Below, piece after piece: positions 51,595 to 58,917 of a stretch of 64,000 nt of DNA. A model generated the notes under the pieces. The model made no database searches. It was not told where the DNA came from and saw only the letters and a list, made by a program, of their open reading frames with translations. How positions within the stretch are numbered: the stretch's first letter is position 1; each line of letters starts with the position of its first letter. Position numbers and translations under genes: made by a program. The stretch is taken from NCBI GenBank assembly GCA_963826475.1, contig CAWGXC010000002.1, positions 124,001 to 188,000 on the forward strand, given 5' to 3'. The stretch comes from RHKX01 sp963826475 (GTDB lineage: Bacteria > Actinomycetota > Thermoleophilia > Solirubrobacterales > 70-9).

Positions 51595-52985
51595 TCTTCC
51601 GCCAGATCACCCATGACGACCTCGGTTGCGCCTCCTACCTGGTCGGCGACAAGAGCTCGGGGTTGGCGGCCGTCATCGATCCAAAGTTCGAGATCGACGA
51701 ATACCTCTCGCTCGCGCGATATCTGGGGGTTTCGATCGAGCACATTCTCGAGACCCACAACCATGCCGATCACGTTTCGGGCCACGGCCGGCTCGCCGCT
51801 GCGACGGGCGCCTCGATCTACATCCATCGCGAAGCCGAGCCCGATTACGAGCACGTCGCCATCGACGACGGCTTCGAGCTCGAGATCGGCGAGCTGCTGA
51901 TCCGCGCGCTGCACACCCCCGGGCACAGACCCGAGCACACGGCCTTCGCGCTGATCGACCGCGGCCGCGAAGCCGAGGAGCCCTGGGCCGTGCTCACCGG
52001 CGACACCTTGTTCGTCAACGACGTCGCGCGTCCCGATCTCGCCATCGAGGAGCGGGAGGGCGCCCGGGCGATCTACCACTCGCTGCGAGAGAAGCTGTTG
52101 CCGCTTCCCGACAGTTGCGAGGTCTGGCCCGGCCACCTCGGCGGATCGATGTGCGGCGGGCCGGGGATGGACATGAAGATCTCCTCCACCATCGGCTTCG
52201 AACGTCAGCACAACGCCGCACTCGCGATCGACGACGAGGAGGAGTTCGTCGAAGGGGCCGTTGCCGAGCTCGGCCCGCAGCCTCCCAACTTCAAGGCGAT
52301 CGTCGATCTCAACAAGGGCTCGCTGCTGACGGAGGGCACCGAGGTCCTACCGCTCGCACCCCGCCAACTCGAGGGGAAGCGAGCGAACGGCGCACTGGTG
52401 ATCGACGCTCGTACCGACCAGCAGTTCGACGATGCCCACATCGCCGGGGCCGTCTGCATCCCGATGCTGAAGGCCGGCTTCGGATCCAGGCTCGCCTGGC
52501 TCGCCGATCGTGACCGCGAGGTCGTCCTGGTGGGCCGCGACGACGAGGACGGCCGCCGCGCCGCACGACTCGCGGTGGCGGTGGGAATCACGAACCTCGG
52601 CGGATTCCTGAGCGGCGGAATGACCAGCTGGCGGCAGGAGAAGGGCGAAGTCGCTCGCATCGAACGCCTTCCCCTCGTCGAGCTGAGAGAGCGGGCGGAG
52701 AGCTCACCCCTGCAGATCCTCGACGTGCGGGAGCGGTCCGAATGGGACGCGGGCCATATTCCAGGCTCGTTCTTCGAGCCATGGCATGACATCGACGGTC
52801 TTCCGGAGGGCCTGGACGCGCGCGCCCCGATTGCCGTGGTCTGCGGCTCGGGCGAGCGCGCCGCGGTCGGTGCGAGCCTGGTTCAGCGCTCCGGCGCCGA
52901 CGAGGTCATCCACGTCACCGAGGGGGGCGTCCCGAAATGGGAGAAGCTCGGGCATCCGATCAAGTCGGGATCCGACGACTCCTGA
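51591..52985 (+). CDS. Persulfide dioxygenase-like MBL-fold protein fused to two rhodanese domains
   Basis: A 464-residue protein. The ETHE1/Blh-like metallo-beta-lactamase domain has ETHNHADHVSGHGRL (HxHxDH at 56-61), TPGHRPEHTAFALID, LTGDTLFVNDVARPDL and VWPGHLGGSMCGGPGMD. Two rhodanese domains follow: the first (DARTDQQFDDAHIAGAVCIP) has VGRDDEDGRRA where the active Cys loop should be and so looks inactive; the second (LDVRERSEWDAGHIPGS) has VVCGSGERAAVGAS with the catalytic Cys. It likely oxidises persulfide to sulfite, which the divergent TauE could export. Confidence 0.9.
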   Translation: MIFRQITHDDLGCASYLVGDKSSGLAAVIDPKFEIDEYLSLARYLGVSIEHILETHNHADHVSGHGRLAAATGASIYIHREAEPDYEHVAIDDGFELEIGELLIRALHTPGHRPEHTAFALIDRGREAEEPWAVLTGDTLFVNDVARPDLAIEEREGARAIYHSLREKLLPLPDSCEVWPGHLGGSMCGGPGMDMKISSTIGFERQHNAALAIDDEEEFVEGAVAELGPQPPNFKAIVDLNKGSLLTEGTEVLPLAPRQLEGKRANGALVIDARTDQQFDDAHIAGAVCIPMLKAGFGSRLAWLADRDREVVLVGRDDEDGRRAARLAVAVGITNLGGFLSGGMTSWRQEKGEVARIERLPLVELRERAESSPLQILDVRERSEWDAGHIPGSFFEPWHDIDGLPEGLDARAPIAVVCGSGERAAVGASLVQRSGADEVIHVTEGGVPKWEKLGHPIKSGSDDS

Positions 52986-53028
52986 TCAGTCGTCCGGCTC
53001 CGCGAGCTCCGGAGCGTGGGTGGGGCGC

Positions 53029-53502
53029 CTATCCGAGCGCCGTCTCGGCGGTGATGGGCACCCGCGAGCCGCGGGCGCCCGCCGCCGCTCCGGCGTGGCG
53101 ACGGACGAGGAGTGCGGATGTCGAGATCGTCACGACTGCGGCCTCGATGAAGACGTTCGCCACGCCGATCGGCTCCGTCCAGTTGCCGATGTCGTCGCCG
53201 GCGTTGGGCAGGCCAGTGGTTCGGCTGAGGACGTATCCGATGAGCGCGGTGGCGATCAGCACGGCGGCCGCGACCAGCGGCGCGCGGGACTTGGTGAACA
53301 GCAGGGCGAGGGCGATGACGATGGCGCTCACCGAGAGGCCAATGAACATCCAGAAGAGGTAGCGGGTCTCGCTGTACTTGCCGATCCCGTCCAGCACGTG
53401 GATCAAAGCGACCCCGAGGAGGCCGACCGCGACGATCCCGCGGTTTACGGCATTGCGGACGACGTTCTCGACGTGGTTCGTGGCTGAGTCTGTCTCGTTC
53501 AA
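53029..53502 (-). CDS. Four-helix membrane protein, unknown
   Basis: A 157-residue protein with helices GIVAVGLLGVALIHVLDG, YLFWMFIGLSVSAIVIALAL, PLVAAAVLIATALIGYVLS and ANVFIEAAVVTISTSALLV. The start is TTG at 53502, supported by GGAGG five bases upstream. No family name is sure. The conserved-looking LIHVLDGIGKY and GLPNAGDDIGNWTEP loops could mark a DUF family. It converges on the persulfide dioxygenase gene. Confidence 0.65.
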   Translation of the reverse strand: MNETDSATNHVENVVRNAVNRGIVAVGLLGVALIHVLDGIGKYSETRYLFWMFIGLSVSAIVIALALLFTKSRAPLVAAAVLIATALIGYVLSRTTGLPNAGDDIGNWTEPIGVANVFIEAAVVTISTSALLVRRHAGAAAGARGSRVPITAETALG

Positions 53503-53833
53503 GGTGTCCTCCGAAGGTTTGGTGACGGGGCGGGAACGTCACGGTGCGCCATCGCTTTAAACGGGCGATCTCGGCAAGGCAAGCCATGCCTAAAGCGTCT
53601 GAACTTCGCCTGAATGACGGCGCAGCTGGGTCAACCCGGAGGGGAGGAAGGCTCGGCATGAGCCGCCCGCCCACGCCCGCCCAGGGCTCCGAACCCCGCT
53701 CCGAGGAGCGCCGTGACCGCGACGAGCAGAATTGCGGGACTCGGGAGATCAGCCTTGGCGGTCGCACCGTGGATCTCGTGGGCGATCAGGATCGCCGAGC
53801 CGAAGATCGTGCTGCTCGGTTGCGGGAGACGCT
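53503..53833. other. 331-base interval without a clear gene
   Basis: Between the four-helix membrane protein start and the DHA2 exporter stop. The minus strand has an open frame from about 53830 to 53640 that encodes a hydrophobic stretch (SPAILLVAVTALLGAGFG) but has no ATG, GTG or TTG start, so it is left out as a gene. The promoter of the membrane protein should be at the left end. No tRNA or long hairpin was seen. Confidence 0.5.
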
Positions 53834-55306
53834 TCAGGCCCGCAGCGCCGCCGCGGCCCTGGAGCGCGCCCGCGACCCGGTTCCCGAGGGGAGCACGACG
53901 AGTGCGACGAGCAGGCCGAGAGCGAAGATGCCGGCTGCCCACCAGAACGCGACCGTGTAGCCGTGAACCATCGCGGCGCTGCGCAGCCCCGCGGCCCCGG
54001 CGTGGTCGGTCGAGTATCCCGCCGCGGCGCTGGCGAACAGGGTGCTCAAGAGCGCGGTACCCACCGAGCCGCCCACCTGCTGGGAGGTGTTGACCATGGC
54101 GGACGCGACGCCGGCCTCGGTGCGGTCGACCCCAAGGGTGGCCGTGCCGAAGGCCGGGGCGAAGATGCAGCCCATGCCGAATCCGATCACGATCAGGCCG
54201 GGGAGGACGTGGCTCGCGTAGGCGCTGTCGGGCGTCAGCCGGGTGAAGATGATCATCGCGATCACCCCGAAGGACATGCCGACGGCGACGAGCGTCTTGG
54301 CCCCGATCACGTCGAGGAGCTTCGTCTGCACGGTCGTGGCGGTAACGATGATCATCCCGGTCATCGGCAGGAATCCGAGGCCGGTCCGCAGCGGCGAGAA
54401 GCCGAGGTTCTGTTGCATGTAATAGGTCAGGAACAGGAACACGCCGAAGACGCCGGAACCCGCGAGCGCAATTGCGGCGTAAGACCCTCCGCGGGCCCTG
54501 TCCCAGACGATGTGGAGGGGCAGCAGCGGCTCGGCGACCCTTCGCTGGACGGCGATGAACGCGGTCAGCAGGATCGCGCTCGCGGCGAGGCAGAAGATCG
54601 TCAGCGGAGCGGTCCACGAGTCGGTCTCCGCATTGGAGAAGCCGTAGACGAGGGCGAACAGGCCGAGGGTCGCGACGACGACGCCCGGGACGTCGATCCT
54701 CGGCCGCGCCGGGTGGGCTTGGTTGACGAGGAGGCGGAAGGCGACGATCGCCGCTGGAATGGCGATCGCGAGGTTGACGTAGAGGCACCAGCGCCAGGAG
54801 AGGGTCTCCGTCAGGACGCCGCCGAGCAGTAGGCCGAGCGACGCACCGCCACCGGCGATGGCGCCGAAGATTCCGAAGGCCTTGGCTCGATCCGGAGAGT
54901 CGGCGAAGGTCACGGTCAGCAGGGAAAGGGCCGAGGGGGCGAGGAGGGCTCCGAAGAGGCCTTGCAGCGCCCGCGCGGCTACGAGCACGCCGAACGAGCC
55001 GGCGAAGCCCCCGATCACCGAAGCGATCGAGAAGCCGATCAGCCCGGCGATGAAGGTCCACTTGCGGCCGAATAGGTCACCGAGCTTGCCGCCGAGCAGA
55101 AGCAGGCTGCCGAACGCCAGCGCGTAGGCGGTGATGATCCACTGGCGGCTGTCGGTCGAGAAGCCGAGGTCCTCCTGAGCCGAGGGCAGCGCGATGTTCA
55201 CGATCGTGGCGTCGAGCACCACCATCAGCTGCGCGATTCCGAGCAGGGCGAGAACCGCCCAGCGGTTGGGCTCTCTCGCTTCGTCTGCCCGAATATCGTC
55301 AGCCAT
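53834..55306 (-). CDS. DHA2-family MFS multidrug transporter
   Basis: A 490-residue major facilitator with about 14 helices. Motifs include LDATIVNIALPSAQEDLG (the DHA2 helix-1 signature), LGGKLGDLFGRKWTFIAG (motif A) and GGGASLGLLLGGVLTETLSWRW (motif C). This is the EmrB/QacA pattern of proton-driven drug or small-molecule export. It starts at ATG 55306, 49 bases after the alcohol dehydrogenase stop on the same strand, so they may be cotranscribed. The exported substrate is not predictable. Confidence 0.93.
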   Translation of the reverse strand: MADDIRADEAREPNRWAVLALLGIAQLMVVLDATIVNIALPSAQEDLGFSTDSRQWIITAYALAFGSLLLLGGKLGDLFGRKWTFIAGLIGFSIASVIGGFAGSFGVLVAARALQGLFGALLAPSALSLLTVTFADSPDRAKAFGIFGAIAGGGASLGLLLGGVLTETLSWRWCLYVNLAIAIPAAIVAFRLLVNQAHPARPRIDVPGVVVATLGLFALVYGFSNAETDSWTAPLTIFCLAASAILLTAFIAVQRRVAEPLLPLHIVWDRARGGSYAAIALAGSGVFGVFLFLTYYMQQNLGFSPLRTGLGFLPMTGMIIVTATTVQTKLLDVIGAKTLVAVGMSFGVIAMIIFTRLTPDSAYASHVLPGLIVIGFGMGCIFAPAFGTATLGVDRTEAGVASAMVNTSQQVGGSVGTALLSTLFASAAAGYSTDHAGAAGLRSAAMVHGYTVAFWWAAGIFALGLLVALVVLPSGTGSRARSRAAAALRA

Positions 55307-55355
55307 CCTGATGATCAGGGTAGCGAATGACTGACGCCGGCGCCGGCCGGCCGGA

Positions 55356-56402
55356 TCAGCCGTCGAAGCTCGCCGTGTCGATCACGCAGCGGTAGCGAAC
55401 GGCGCTGTCGGAGATCCGCGTGTAGGCCTCATCGACGTCGTCGATGCCGATCTTCTCGATCTGCGCCGCGACGCCATTGGCGGCGCAGAAGTCGAGCATC
55501 TCCTGGGTTTCGGCGATGCCGCCGACGCTCGAGCCGGCGAGGCTGCGCCGCCCGCCGATCAGCGAGAACGCGTTGTAGGTGTCGGATTCAGCCGGGGCCC
55601 CGACGTTGACCATCGCCCCGTCGACCCGCAGCAGGCTCAGGTATCGGTCGACCGGCAGGTTGGCGGAGACGGTGTTGAGGATGAGGTCGAACGTGCTGCG
55701 CAGGTCCTTGAAGGTCTGCTTGTCGCTTGTCGCGTAGTAGTGGTCCGCTCCGAGCCGCTCGCCGTCCTCCTGCTTGGAGAGGCTCTGGCTGAGCACGGTC
55801 ACGTCGGCGCCCATCGCGTGCGCGATCTGGACCGCGACGTGGCCGAGGCCGCCCATGCCGACGATCGCGACCTTCTTGCCCTCGCCGGCCCCCCAGCGCT
55901 TCAGCGGGGAGTAGGTGGTGATGCCGGCGCAGAGCAGCGGCGCGGCGACATCGAGCTCGAGGTCGTCGGGGATGTTGACCACGAACCGATCGGTGACGAC
56001 GACCTGCCGGCTGTAGCCGCCGTAGGTCGGCTCGCCGTCGTAGTCCCTGCCGTTGTAGGTGAGCACCACGCCCTTGGTGCAGAACTGCTCCTCACCGGCC
56101 TCGCAGTACTCGCACTCGCCGCAGGAGTCGACGAAGCAGCCGACCCCGACGCGATCGCCGGCGGAGAAGCCCTCGACCTCGGCGCCGACCGCGGCGACGA
56201 CGCCGGCGATCTCATGACCGGGAACCATCGGAAAGATGCCCGCACCCCAGTCGGCCTGCGCCTGGTGGATGTCGCTGTGGCAGATCCCGCAGAACTTGAC
56301 GTCGATCTGAACGTCGCGTGGACGCAGCTCGCGCCGTTCGATCGTCGTGCGCTCGAAGGGGGCGCCGGCGGAAGGTGTGCTCAGGGCGTCGATGCTCGGC
56401 AT
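55356..56402 (-). CDS. Zinc-dependent NAD(P) alcohol dehydrogenase (YahK/CAD-like)
   Basis: A 348-residue medium-chain dehydrogenase. The catalytic zinc ligands are in CGICHSDIHQAQ and VPGHEIAG, structural-zinc cysteines in CGECEYCEAGEEQFC, and the cofactor fold in VAIVGMGGLGHVAVQIAHA. The pattern, with SSVGGIAETQEMLDFC near the end, fits the cinnamyl-alcohol/YahK aldehyde reductase group, mostly NADPH-linked. ATG 56402 has AAGGAGA five bases upstream. The following DHA2 transporter lies in the same direction. Confidence 0.92.
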   Translation of the reverse strand: MPSIDALSTPSAGAPFERTTIERRELRPRDVQIDVKFCGICHSDIHQAQADWGAGIFPMVPGHEIAGVVAAVGAEVEGFSAGDRVGVGCFVDSCGECEYCEAGEEQFCTKGVVLTYNGRDYDGEPTYGGYSRQVVVTDRFVVNIPDDLELDVAAPLLCAGITTYSPLKRWGAGEGKKVAIVGMGGLGHVAVQIAHAMGADVTVLSQSLSKQEDGERLGADHYYATSDKQTFKDLRSTFDLILNTVSANLPVDRYLSLLRVDGAMVNVGAPAESDTYNAFSLIGGRRSLAGSSVGGIAETQEMLDFCAANGVAAQIEKIGIDDVDEAYTRISDSAVRYRCVIDTASFDG

Positions 56403-56592
56403 GGGTCTCCTTGAAGGTTTGATTCGACTTCGGCGAATCAGCATCGTCGCAGCCGACGAACCTCGGCCGGCGCGCCCTCATCAACTGCCCCGTTGTGACT
56501 TGACAGCCCCGGGGATAGGAATAGCTTTCGCTTGCCCTCGACGCGCGAGTGGCCCGTCGCGCAGGTCGCGCTCGAGGAACGGAGAGCTTGAG

Positions 56593-58194
56593 ATGGTGGA
56601 CGACGGGCATGGGCCGGGATCCCGAAAGCTGGCCAGGCGTGAGTTCCTGGTTGCGGGTGCGGCCACGGGGATCGCGGTCGCGGGACCGATCAACTACGTA
56701 GCGCTCGCTCGCGGAAAGCACCTCCCTGACGCGCGAGAGGTGAAGTTCGCTCATGGTGTCGCCGCAGGCTTTCCGACGGACAGGGCGATCACCCTCTGGA
56801 CGCGGCTCTCCGAGCTTCAGCGCACGTCGCGGCTGACGCTCGAGGTGGCCACCGACAAGCACTTCCGGCACGTCGTCAAGCGGGAGCGGGTGGTTGCCAA
56901 GCGGCACAGCGACTTCACCGTGCACGAGCGAGTCAGCGGCCTGAGGCCGGCCGAGGAGTACTTCTACCGCTTCGAGACATCCAAATCGGAGTCTCGGGTC
57001 GGCCGGTTCCGGACCCTCCCTCCGAAGAACTCCAAGCAGCCGCTCAAGCTCGCCTTCTACTCGTGTCAGGACTACGAGGCCGGCTACTACAACGCCCATG
57101 CGGCCCTGGCCAAGGAGGACCTCGACGTCTGCGTCTTCCTGGGCGACTACGTCTACGAGCACATGTACTACGACGGGCCCTCCGACCGCGTGGACCGGAG
57201 CGGACCGAACAAGGACGGTGACGTCCAGACGCTGCCCGAGTACCGGCAGAAGTACCACCTGTACCAGTCCGATCCGGACCTCCAGGATCTGCAGGCGGCG
57301 CACGCGTTCGTGTCCGTGTGGGACGACCATGAGGTCGAGGACAACTACGCCGGGGATGGAGCCGACTCGAAGCAGAAGGATCCGAACTTCGAGAACGACG
57401 GCAAGACCCCGCGCAGGGTTACGGTCGAGCAGCGACGCCGCAACGGCTACAAGGCCTTCTTCGAGGCGATGCCGCGGATCCGGATGCGCGGCGAGGAGAA
57501 GAACAACATCTACGGCTCGGTCCGCCTCGGCGGGATGGCCGAGTTGTTTCTGACTGATCAGCGGCAGTTCCGCGACCCTCAGCCCTGTGACGACGCGCTC
57601 GCGCAGCCGTGCCCCGACGACGACACGCCCGGCCGCACGATGCTGGGCGCCGAGCAGAAGGCCTGGTTCAAGAGGGCGGTCCCGGCGTCCTCAGCGAAGT
57701 GGAAGCTCTGGGGCAGCGAGGTCATGGTGATGGCCCTCGACCTGCCCAAGGGGCAGCACGCCAACCCCGACCAGTGGGACGGCTACGGAGCTGAGCGCAG
57801 GGAGATCCTCGAGTCGTTCGTCGCGGCTGGAGTCAAGAACCTCACGGTGCTGACCGGCGACATCCACACGTTTCTCGCAGGCGATCTGACCACCAACGGC
57901 GAGAGCGAGGGCACGCCGGTCGGAGTCGAGCTGGTCGGCGGCTCGCTGACTTCTCTGGGTATCCCGGAGGCGCTCAACGTCCCTGGCCCGACCCTGAAAG
58001 CGCTGGTCCCGACCGCGGATCCGCACATCAAGTTCTCCGACTTCGATCGACGCGGCTACTGCGTGCTGACGGTCGATGCGAAGGAGCTGAACGCCGAGTT
58101 CATGCAGTGCGACGCGCTGACGAAGGGGGCGAAGCCTCAGTCGCTGGCGAAGTTCAAGGTGGAGTCCGGAGTGCCGAAGCTGAACGTCGTCTAG
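56593..58194 (+). CDS. PhoD-type alkaline phosphatase, Tat-exported
   Basis: A 533-residue calcium/iron-type phosphodiesterase or phosphatase of the PhoD family. A twin-arginine signal (KLARREFLVAGAATGIAVAG) marks Tat export. The N-terminal Fn3-like part (FAHGVAAGFPTDRAITLWTR) leads to the metallophosphatase core: FYSCQDYEAGYYNAHAAL, VFLGDYVYEHMYY, VSVWDDHEVEDNYAGDG and NLTVLTGDIHTFLAGDL. The ATG at 56593 follows GGAGAGCTTG. It could scavenge phosphate or phospholipid head groups. No Pho box was checked. Confidence 0.93.
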   Translation: MVDDGHGPGSRKLARREFLVAGAATGIAVAGPINYVALARGKHLPDAREVKFAHGVAAGFPTDRAITLWTRLSELQRTSRLTLEVATDKHFRHVVKRERVVAKRHSDFTVHERVSGLRPAEEYFYRFETSKSESRVGRFRTLPPKNSKQPLKLAFYSCQDYEAGYYNAHAALAKEDLDVCVFLGDYVYEHMYYDGPSDRVDRSGPNKDGDVQTLPEYRQKYHLYQSDPDLQDLQAAHAFVSVWDDHEVEDNYAGDGADSKQKDPNFENDGKTPRRVTVEQRRRNGYKAFFEAMPRIRMRGEEKNNIYGSVRLGGMAELFLTDQRQFRDPQPCDDALAQPCPDDDTPGRTMLGAEQKAWFKRAVPASSAKWKLWGSEVMVMALDLPKGQHANPDQWDGYGAERREILESFVAAGVKNLTVLTGDIHTFLAGDLTTNGESEGTPVGVELVGGSLTSLGIPEALNVPGPTLKALVPTADPHIKFSDFDRRGYCVLTVDAKELNAEFMQCDALTKGAKPQSLAKFKVESGVPKLNVV

Positions 58195-58200
58195 CGACGC

Positions 58201-58749
58201 TCAGCGCGGCGCCAGCTTGCCGATGCCCGAGGGGTGTCGGACCTCGAAGCCCTTCACGGGCCGCATGACCTCGCTCCACCCCGGCCCCGACTTGTCGCCG
58301 TCGGTGATGTAGGAGGTGTCGAAGCGCAATCCGTCGACGACCATGAAGACGTGTTCCTTGTTGGCGTAGATGGCGATCCACGGGCTCGGGCCGCCCTTGC
58401 CCCACTTCGCGAGATCTCCCGAAACGAGCGGGTAATCGAGCAGGCCGGCCTTGTGCAGGACGTAGGAGACGGAGCCGGAGCAGTCGTAGCCGTTGTCGTT
58501 CCAGTCCCCGCCGTGGCCACCTCCCCACTTGTACTTCTTGTCGCGGATCTGGTTGCCCGCCTTGATCAGCTGCTTGACGACCTTCGGAGCACCCTTCGGG
58601 GCGACGGCCTTGGTTCCGTTCAGATGCGCGAGAGGCACCTCCGCCTGGGCCGCAGCCGGCAGTGCCAACGTGGCGATCGTGAGCATCCCCGCAGCGAACG
58701 CGCGGAGCCGAAAACGCGGTATCGCATCCAGCTGAGAGTCCACCTTCAT
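58201..58749 (-). CDS. Secreted NlpC/P60-like cell-wall hydrolase
   Basis: A 182-residue protein with a signal peptide (FAAGMLTIATLALPAAAQAEV) and a C-terminal NlpC/P60-like domain: KYKWGGGHGGDWNDNGYDCS then GSVSYVLHKAGLL gives the catalytic Cys, and KEHVFMVVDGLRFD the His. Such enzymes cut peptidoglycan stem peptides. The usual third residue was not placed. The ATG at 58749 is used; a longer start six codons up is possible. It is divergent from the GGDEF-EAL-B12 gene. Confidence 0.82.
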   Translation of the reverse strand: MKVDSQLDAIPRFRLRAFAAGMLTIATLALPAAAQAEVPLAHLNGTKAVAPKGAPKVVKQLIKAGNQIRDKKYKWGGGHGGDWNDNGYDCSGSVSYVLHKAGLLDYPLVSGDLAKWGKGGPSPWIAIYANKEHVFMVVDGLRFDTSYITDGDKSGPGWSEVMRPVKGFEVRHPSGIGKLAPR

Positions 58750-58917
58750 CGAGTAAGGCCTCGGCACGTCGTCGGCAGAGCTTGATTGAAGCGCCGAATT
58801 CGTCCAGTCCGCTGGACGGTCGCGGCGTCGGCCGGCCGGCGGCGGTGGGGCCGTGCGACGAGGCGATTAGCAGGATTGCGCCGTTCCAGTCCGAATCAAC
58901 GCTCGGTGACGGCGCAG

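Noticed and set aside
52997..53015. Short hairpin after the persulfide dioxygenase gene as a terminator
   Set aside because: Only six base pairs around a seven-base loop and no T-tract; too weak to call.
53631..55061. Leftward frame of about 476 codons overlapping the DHA2 transporter
   Set aside because: It is an Arg/Pro-rich shadow of the transporter in another frame; only its last 65 codons look protein-like, and these have no start.
58786..58917. Longer N-terminus for the GGDEF-EAL-B12 protein
   Set aside because: It needs a TTG start with no ribosome site and adds an Arg-rich stretch with no domain pattern.
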